This document shows, in pieces, positions 59,333-64,000 of a DNA stretch of 64,000 bases. A program made the position numbers and the translations under genes. A model generated the notes under the pieces. That model saw nothing but the letters and a program-made list of their open reading frames with translations, was not told the DNA's origin and did not search any database. Source of the stretch: Emergomyces orientalis (Eukaryota; Ascomycota; Eurotiomycetes; Onygenales; Ajellomycetaceae); assembly GCA_002110485.1 (NCBI GenBank), contig MOWL01000089.1, forward strand, positions 930,001 through 994,000, in the 5' to 3' direction. Numbering within the stretch: position 1 is the first letter of the stretch; each line of letters starts with the position of its first letter.

Positions 59333-59748
59333 AGTTCAAGTTGTAGCAATTCTATTTTCCAGGTAATATCCGAGTATATATCCCGCTCGGTTGTTGCGTT
59401 CCAAGGTCCGTCTCTGCTTGTAAATAAGCATAAACCAAGCGTGATTACAAACGCGTCCACTAGGTAGAGAGTCGAAAGGCGGGAGAACATGTGATCCGCG
59501 GCTCGGCTGGCGCAATTTTCCTTCTTGGGCCACAGCTGCCAACTTGAGCCCGGCTGTAGAACAACCGATCTATTTCAAAGGCTTATCTTATTATGTTCTT
59601 TTCTACCAACACAGAACAAAGTCTACCTTCTGATATTTGACTTACTTCTCTGATCAGCGTCGTTGATCTAAAGCTACACCTTTTGGATTCTGGTATACCT
59701 CCCGGAGAGCTTGAGGCATCCATCAATCCCACTACATATAAACCCGCC
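59333..59748. promoter_or_regulatory. Divergent promoter between the monopolin gene and MSP1
   Basis: The two start codons are 416 bp apart on opposite strands, so a shared bidirectional promoter is likely. No coding region was recognised. Confidence 0.65.
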
Positions 59749-61098
59749 ATGGCCTCGAGCGGCGGCCGCAAATGGCAACAGTTACTACAGGAGCTAGTAA
59801 TGATTGCTGGCACGGTAAGGTGACCTTGGAATAGTATCAGGCTATCCTAGCTTGCCGAATTCCCTTGCTAACATGTATATATCTACCAGTCTCTTTCCAC
59901 ATATTTCGTCGTCCGATTCCTCCTCTCCAAAGTCGAATTCGACCCCGATAGCCAAAAACATGAAGAAGCCAAGCGGAAATCCGCGGCGATATTGCGAAGA
60001 CTCGACGCCCCCGAGGAGTCAGACGACGAGTCCCCCGGTCGACAAAGACGCTCGCGGCGACAGAAGAAGGAAGAACTTGTGCTGTCCCAATATGAACAGG
60101 CCATCGCGATGGACGTTGTGGCGCCAGAAGACATCCCCGTATCCTTTAACGATATAGGTGGACTGGAGGATATCATCGAAGAATTGAAAGAGTCGGTCAT
60201 ATACCCGTTAACCATGCCACATCTATATTCATCCACGTCATCGCTCCTCAGCGCGCCATCGGGTGTACTCCTCTACGGACCGCCCGGCTGTGGCAAGACG
60301 ATGCTAGCCAAGGCACTGGCCCACGAGAGCGGTGCCTGTTTTATAAATCTTCACATCTCAACCCTGACAGAGAAGTGGTACGGTGATTCGAACAAACTAG
60401 TCAACGCCGTTTTCTCCCTCGCGCGCAAACTGGAGCCGAGCATCGTCTTCATCGATGAGATCGATGCGGTGCTGGGCACGCGGCGGAGCGGCGAACATGA
60501 GGCCAGCGGCATGGTTAAAGCGGAGTTCATGACGCACTGGGACGGATTGACTTCGTCGAACACCTCCGGGCAGCCGCAGCGGGTTCTTATCCTTGGTGCG
60601 ACAAATCGGATCCAAGACATCGACGAGGCGATTCTCAGACGCATGCCGAAGAAGTTCCCCGTTACCCTTCCACCCACCGCGCAGCGATTACGGATACTAG
60701 GACTGATATTAAAAGATACGAAGATCGACCAGGAAAATTTTGACCTGGATTTCCTGGTCAAGACTATGGCGGGGATGTCCGGCAGCGATATCAAGGAGGC
60801 CTGTCGGGACGCCGCAATGGTGCCTATCCGGGAGTTGATACGATCGAAACGAGATTCGGGCATTACAATGGAGACTGTGGATCCTAATGAAGTGCGCGGC
60901 TTGCGAACTGAAGATTTTTTCAAACGAGCTGGTGGCGTGAAAGTTACAGGCAATGCTGGTGTTGGTGCTAACAATAAGCGCAAATCCGTGCTGACGAAGG
61001 CTGTGAGCGGCAAAGCGCAGTCTGAAAAGGAATGGACTACCGATTCTGAAGCTGGTGATGGGGATGTTGAACCGGAATTCATCCCTATAGATGAATGA
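59749..61098 (+). CDS. MSP1: Mitochondrial outer-membrane AAA ATPase Msp1/ATAD1
   Basis: Extracts mislocalised tail-anchored proteins from the mitochondrial outer membrane. Exons 59749-59814 and 59890-61098 (GT-AG) total 1275 nt, giving 424 residues (yeast Msp1 is 362). A single N-terminal membrane helix (LVMIAGTSLSTYFVVRFLL, about 16-34) is split by the intron, so the open frame alone starting at 59992 would lack the membrane anchor. The AAA domain has FNDIGGLEDIIEELKE near 108, Walker A GPPGCGKT at 152-159, pore-loop KWYG near 184-187, Walker B IVFIDE near 207-212 and GATNR with two arginine fingers (RRMPKKF). A Lys/Arg/Asp-rich linker (60-90) follows the helix. It is slightly longer than other members because of this linker and the acidic C terminus. 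Confidence 0.95.
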
Positions 61099-62659
61099 GT
61101 TGTTGGGTATTCAGGTAACGATGGAAGCTTTTCAAGCACTATGCGATTTTTTATTCATACACGTATATATACTCCTTTTACTCAGCATTTCTTTTAATTA
61201 TATCATCCCACTCTTGTTCTCTGTTCGTGCGGTCCTGTACAGTATGGTATCTTTCTCCTGGTGGGTGGTGAATGATGGGAAGATTTGGGCTCCTCTTGAA
61301 AATATATTGACTGTATAGCAATGAGAAGGCGTTCTGATAAAGAAAGATCTGGTGGAACGGGAGCTCTCTCCTATTTTTTAAAAAAAAACCTCTTATCGTC
61401 TGTATTTCTGAAAATGTACTGATAAATATTAAAAACATGAAACAGGTCCTTAGGTATTCTATCTGCCTAGGTATACCGCATCACCTGGAACGCATGAAAG
61501 GCGAGCGAGATCCCTTGCATAATAACCTCAGGGGAAAGCTGTGGTAGTTCCAACTTCGACCGACGGTAGGATTTCCTGGCAGATTTACCTTCTACAGATC
61601 GGAAGCCGCTGGACCCCCATCCACAACTGCAAGAACAAAAAATAACGGTTGCAAAACAGAAATATAACTCTCAGGGAAAAGAAACTATAGAGGGGTACGC
61701 CAAAGGCAAAGAGTATCAGTAAGGATGTAGTCTTCGCCTGATCGCGAGCGACGCCGACAGCATATATACATCTTGAGGAAAAATGGGCTGCACAAATATA
61801 AAAGACCGCAAGCCCAAAATAGATTCCCGATCAGGCCGTGAGCAGAAAGTTGCCACGGCCACATCTCTCGAAACTGTAGCCCGATGGTGTTGACGTCGTC
61901 CCGTTGAGCCAAAAGGAGCTTTTCAGAAGGGCACTTCTGACAAATGATTATTTCAAACGATCGGTCGTTTTGTTGCGGCGCTCGCATGCTTCCAGGCCAC
62001 GATCTTTGCGATCCAAATCCATATCCATCCGTATCACGATCTCAAACAGGCTCACAGCGTGACTGGTCATCTGTGCGAACTGCTGGTAAAGGGGTGACTG
62101 CTAAAAAAGGTGACTACTAAAGGGGATGATTGCTATGGTGGACAAGACTGCCCATTAGTTACTATGCTCTATAATATATGGTATGGTGAGGAGAATCTAT
62201 GTTTCCCCTGGCCCATTATTCAGCCGCCCGTCATTTAACCACCCGTCCTTGGTGATCGTTTGTAGCAGCACTGCGTTATTCTGTCTATCGTAATCTAGAT
62301 GGTCGTCCGTCCGCCATCGTTTCACTATTTACCGACCGCAAGCCGCTCTTGCGCAGCAGAGTCCCCACCTGGGTATCGGGTTGCGTTCTTGGATTTCTGG
62401 ATTTCTGGATTTTTCTGCGTCGACGTTGAACGAGAACACCAGAAAACGTGATAACTAATGTGGTCACTGTGTGATATGAAGAGTTGATCCCGATGCAACT
62501 TTTTTTTAACCAGAGCACATATACAATCCAGGACGATCAAAAAAGGGATACCGTCCTTCCTCAAGCACTAGATTGCTGAATCAAGGCAGCTTGCAAAGAG
62601 AGCCTACCTGTCACTCGAACACTCAACCTCATTGAATCTGTAGGACCACGGACACAAGT
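61099..62659. other. Intergenic between MSP1 and the deoxyhypusine-synthase-like gene
   Basis: No coding region was recognised. The first few hundred bases are probably the 3' untranslated region of MSP1. Confidence 0.6.
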
Positions 62660-63520
62660 ATGGTAAGGAGCGGAGGGAATGGCGCGGGGGTCGCACCGTC
62701 GGTGTCCACAGCAGCGGCCCTCAAGCAATCGATTGACATGCCAGAAGGTGCACAGAAGGTCAAGGAGCTGAATTTTGATGATTTTGCTGGAAGGTCTATC
62801 ACCGTGGAAGATCTCATCAACGGAACGAGCAATATGGGATTTCAAGCAAGCTCAATCGGTGAAGCTGTGCGAATCATAAACGAGATGGTATGGAGTCTCT
62901 CGCAACATTACTACATTTCCCAGCATGCTTCACTTCTTCGAGGAAATTAATACCACTGCAGAGAGCCTGGCGATGTCCTGAAACCTGCGAAGAAACGACC
63001 ATATTCCTCGGCTACACCTCAAATCTAATATCTTCTGGCCTGCGCGGTGTGTTTCGGTACCTAGTCGAATATAAGCATGTGTCGGCCGTGGTTACAACAG
63101 CTGGTGGTATAGAGGAAGACTTGATCAAGTGCATAGGAGATACATATATGGGCGCATTCAACACATCTGGCGCGTTACTTAGGGAACAGGGTCTAAATCG
63201 AATAGGTAATCCGTTAGTCCCAAACAAGAACTATTGCGCATTCGAAGACTGGGTTGTACCGATTCTCGACAAAATGTTGGACGAGCAGGAGGCGAGTAAA
63301 GGTACCGAAGAGGAAATCAATTGGACTCCCTCCAAGATTATCCATCGACTCGGAAAAGAGGTCAATGACGAGCGCTCAGTCTGCTATCGGGCCTATAAAA
63401 ACAATATCCCAATATTCTGTCCGGCATTGATGGACGGCAGTTTCGGTGACATGACATACTTCCACACTTTCAAGTCATCGCCTCTACAGCTGAAAATTGA
63501 CATTGTCGAAGACATTCGAC

Positions 63521-63523
63521 GTT
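63521..63523 (+). other. Frameshift site in the deoxyhypusine-synthase-like gene
   Basis: The upstream frame reads DIRR and runs into TAG at 63532. The downstream conserved block is read two bases further on, which equals a one-base deletion. A GT..AG segment of 14 nt here is far too short to be an intron. Confidence 0.8.
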
Positions 63524-63740
63524 CAACACTTTAGGTGTCTTCGCGAAGCGAGCTGGATTGATTATTCTAGGAGGAGGCGTCGTCAAGCATCACATCGTGA
63601 ACGCTTGCTTGATGAGGAATGGAGCCGAGAGTGCAGTGTACATCAATACCAATCAGGAATTCGATGGTAGTGATGCAGGTGCAAGCACGGATGAAGCTGT
63701 GAGCTGGGGAAAGATTAAGGCTGGGGCAAGCAGTGTGAAG

Positions 63741-63805
63741 GCATGTCAACCGTCGATCCCTGAAATTCGGATTCCCCCAGGCAATGAACTGACTTTCTGT
63801 CCTAG
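63741..63805 (+). other. GC-AG intron
   Basis: The junction is AAG|GCATGT ... CTAG|GTC. Removing 65 nt joins SSVK to VFVEATACFP, as the deoxyhypusine synthase family requires. It is the only non-GT donor among the introns I rebuilt. Confidence 0.82.
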
Positions 63806-63916
63806 GTCTTCGTCGAAGCAACTGCTTGTTTCCCCATGATCGTTGCTGCTACATTTGCCAAGTCTGATGACGAGATTAAAGAGGCTACGGGGCCAAAAAT
63901 GGCGGCTGGATTGTAA

Positions 63917-64000
63917 ACCACACAACTCGTTTGAAAAGAGAACCTAACAGGATGCATTCCTCATCAATTGTTCCTCGTTGTTCACATTCACGAGTTCTCA
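63917..64000. other. Window end, 3' flank of the last gene
   Basis: Only 84 bases remain after the TAA stop, with nothing recognisable. Confidence 0.6.

Larger units (their letters stand above)
62660..63916 (+). pseudogene. Deoxyhypusine-synthase-like gene with a one-base frameshift
   Basis: Relative of deoxyhypusine synthase, which uses spermidine and NAD to modify a lysine of eIF5A. Exons are 62660-62887, 62962-63740 and 63806-63916. Exon 1 (76 codons) carries the family block NGTSNMGFQASSIGEAV. Exon 2 has TTIFLGYTSNLISSGLR, VTTAGGIEEDLIKC, NYCAFEDWVVPILDKMLDEQ and the catalytic-lysine motif DEAVSWGKIK. After DIVEDIRR the frame is lost near 63521: one base is missing relative to the family, giving a stop at 63532-63534, while the next block (FNT..VFAKRAG, then IILGGGVVKHHI) continues in another frame. 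The last intron begins with GC. Several conserved positions are changed (YWAY to CYRAY, TDGSLGDM to MDGSFGDM). It could be a decaying paralogue, or an intact gene with one sequencing error. Confidence 0.82.

Noticed and set aside
63521..63534. Tiny GT-AG intron that would repair the deoxyhypusine-synthase-like frame
   Set aside because: It would be 14 nt, well below any spliceosomal minimum, and would remove conserved residues.

Overview
The window reads as nuclear DNA of a filamentous ascomycete (Pezizomycotina). Eurotiomycetes, possibly Onygenales, is my best guess from gene content and style; I cannot prove it without a search. The evidence is short GT-AG introns (about 50-390 bp), two Zn2Cys6 transcription factors, a three-domain peroxisomal FOX2 ending in the PTS1 tripeptide SKL, a split tRNA-Ala gene, and families typical of moulds. 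There is no prokaryotic operon, CRISPR array or intact transposon. I rebuilt exon structures by eye: every listed splice junction except one is GT-AG, and every rebuilt reading frame closes except the last gene.

Layout, left to right. 1057-2809 (+) is an alkaline ceramidase in seven exons, one only 13 nt long. 2810-11124 is a gene desert of about 8.3 kb, followed by a Zn2Cys6 regulator (11125-13537, +). Then come the Hrq1-type helicase (14992-18624, -), an intron-containing tRNA-Ala(UGC) (-), a RanBP1-domain nucleoporin of the Nup50/Yrb2 type (-), a Yip4/YIPF6-type Golgi membrane protein (-), a large RBR ubiquitin ligase of the RNF216 type (-) and FOX2 (-). FOX2 shares a divergent promoter with a Tda10-type glycerate kinase (+).

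The stretch 35.6-39.2 kb holds tRNA-Cys(GCA) (-), a GFA/CENP-V-fold protein (+), a small secreted eight-cysteine protein (+) and a SUKH (Smi1/Knr4) protein (+). After these follow an intracellular LysM protein (-), a ten-exon FarB/Ctf1-beta type fatty-acid regulator (-) with about 4.75 kb of upstream DNA, the GPI-anchor enzyme Mcd4 (-), and a divergent pair: a Csm1/Pcs1 monopolin subunit (-) and Msp1 (+). The window ends in a deoxyhypusine-synthase-like gene (+) that carries a one-base frameshift and a GC-AG intron.

Links between genes: FOX2 performs the middle steps of peroxisomal fatty-acid beta-oxidation, and the FarB-like factor 15 kb away belongs to the family that activates such genes through CCTCGG. 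One CCTCGG lies 268 bp upstream of the FOX2 start, and two lie (as CCGAGG) inside an intron of the regulator itself. The secreted cysteine-rich protein next to a SUKH protein is the most speculative and perhaps most interesting neighbourhood. Most other genes are housekeeping genes.
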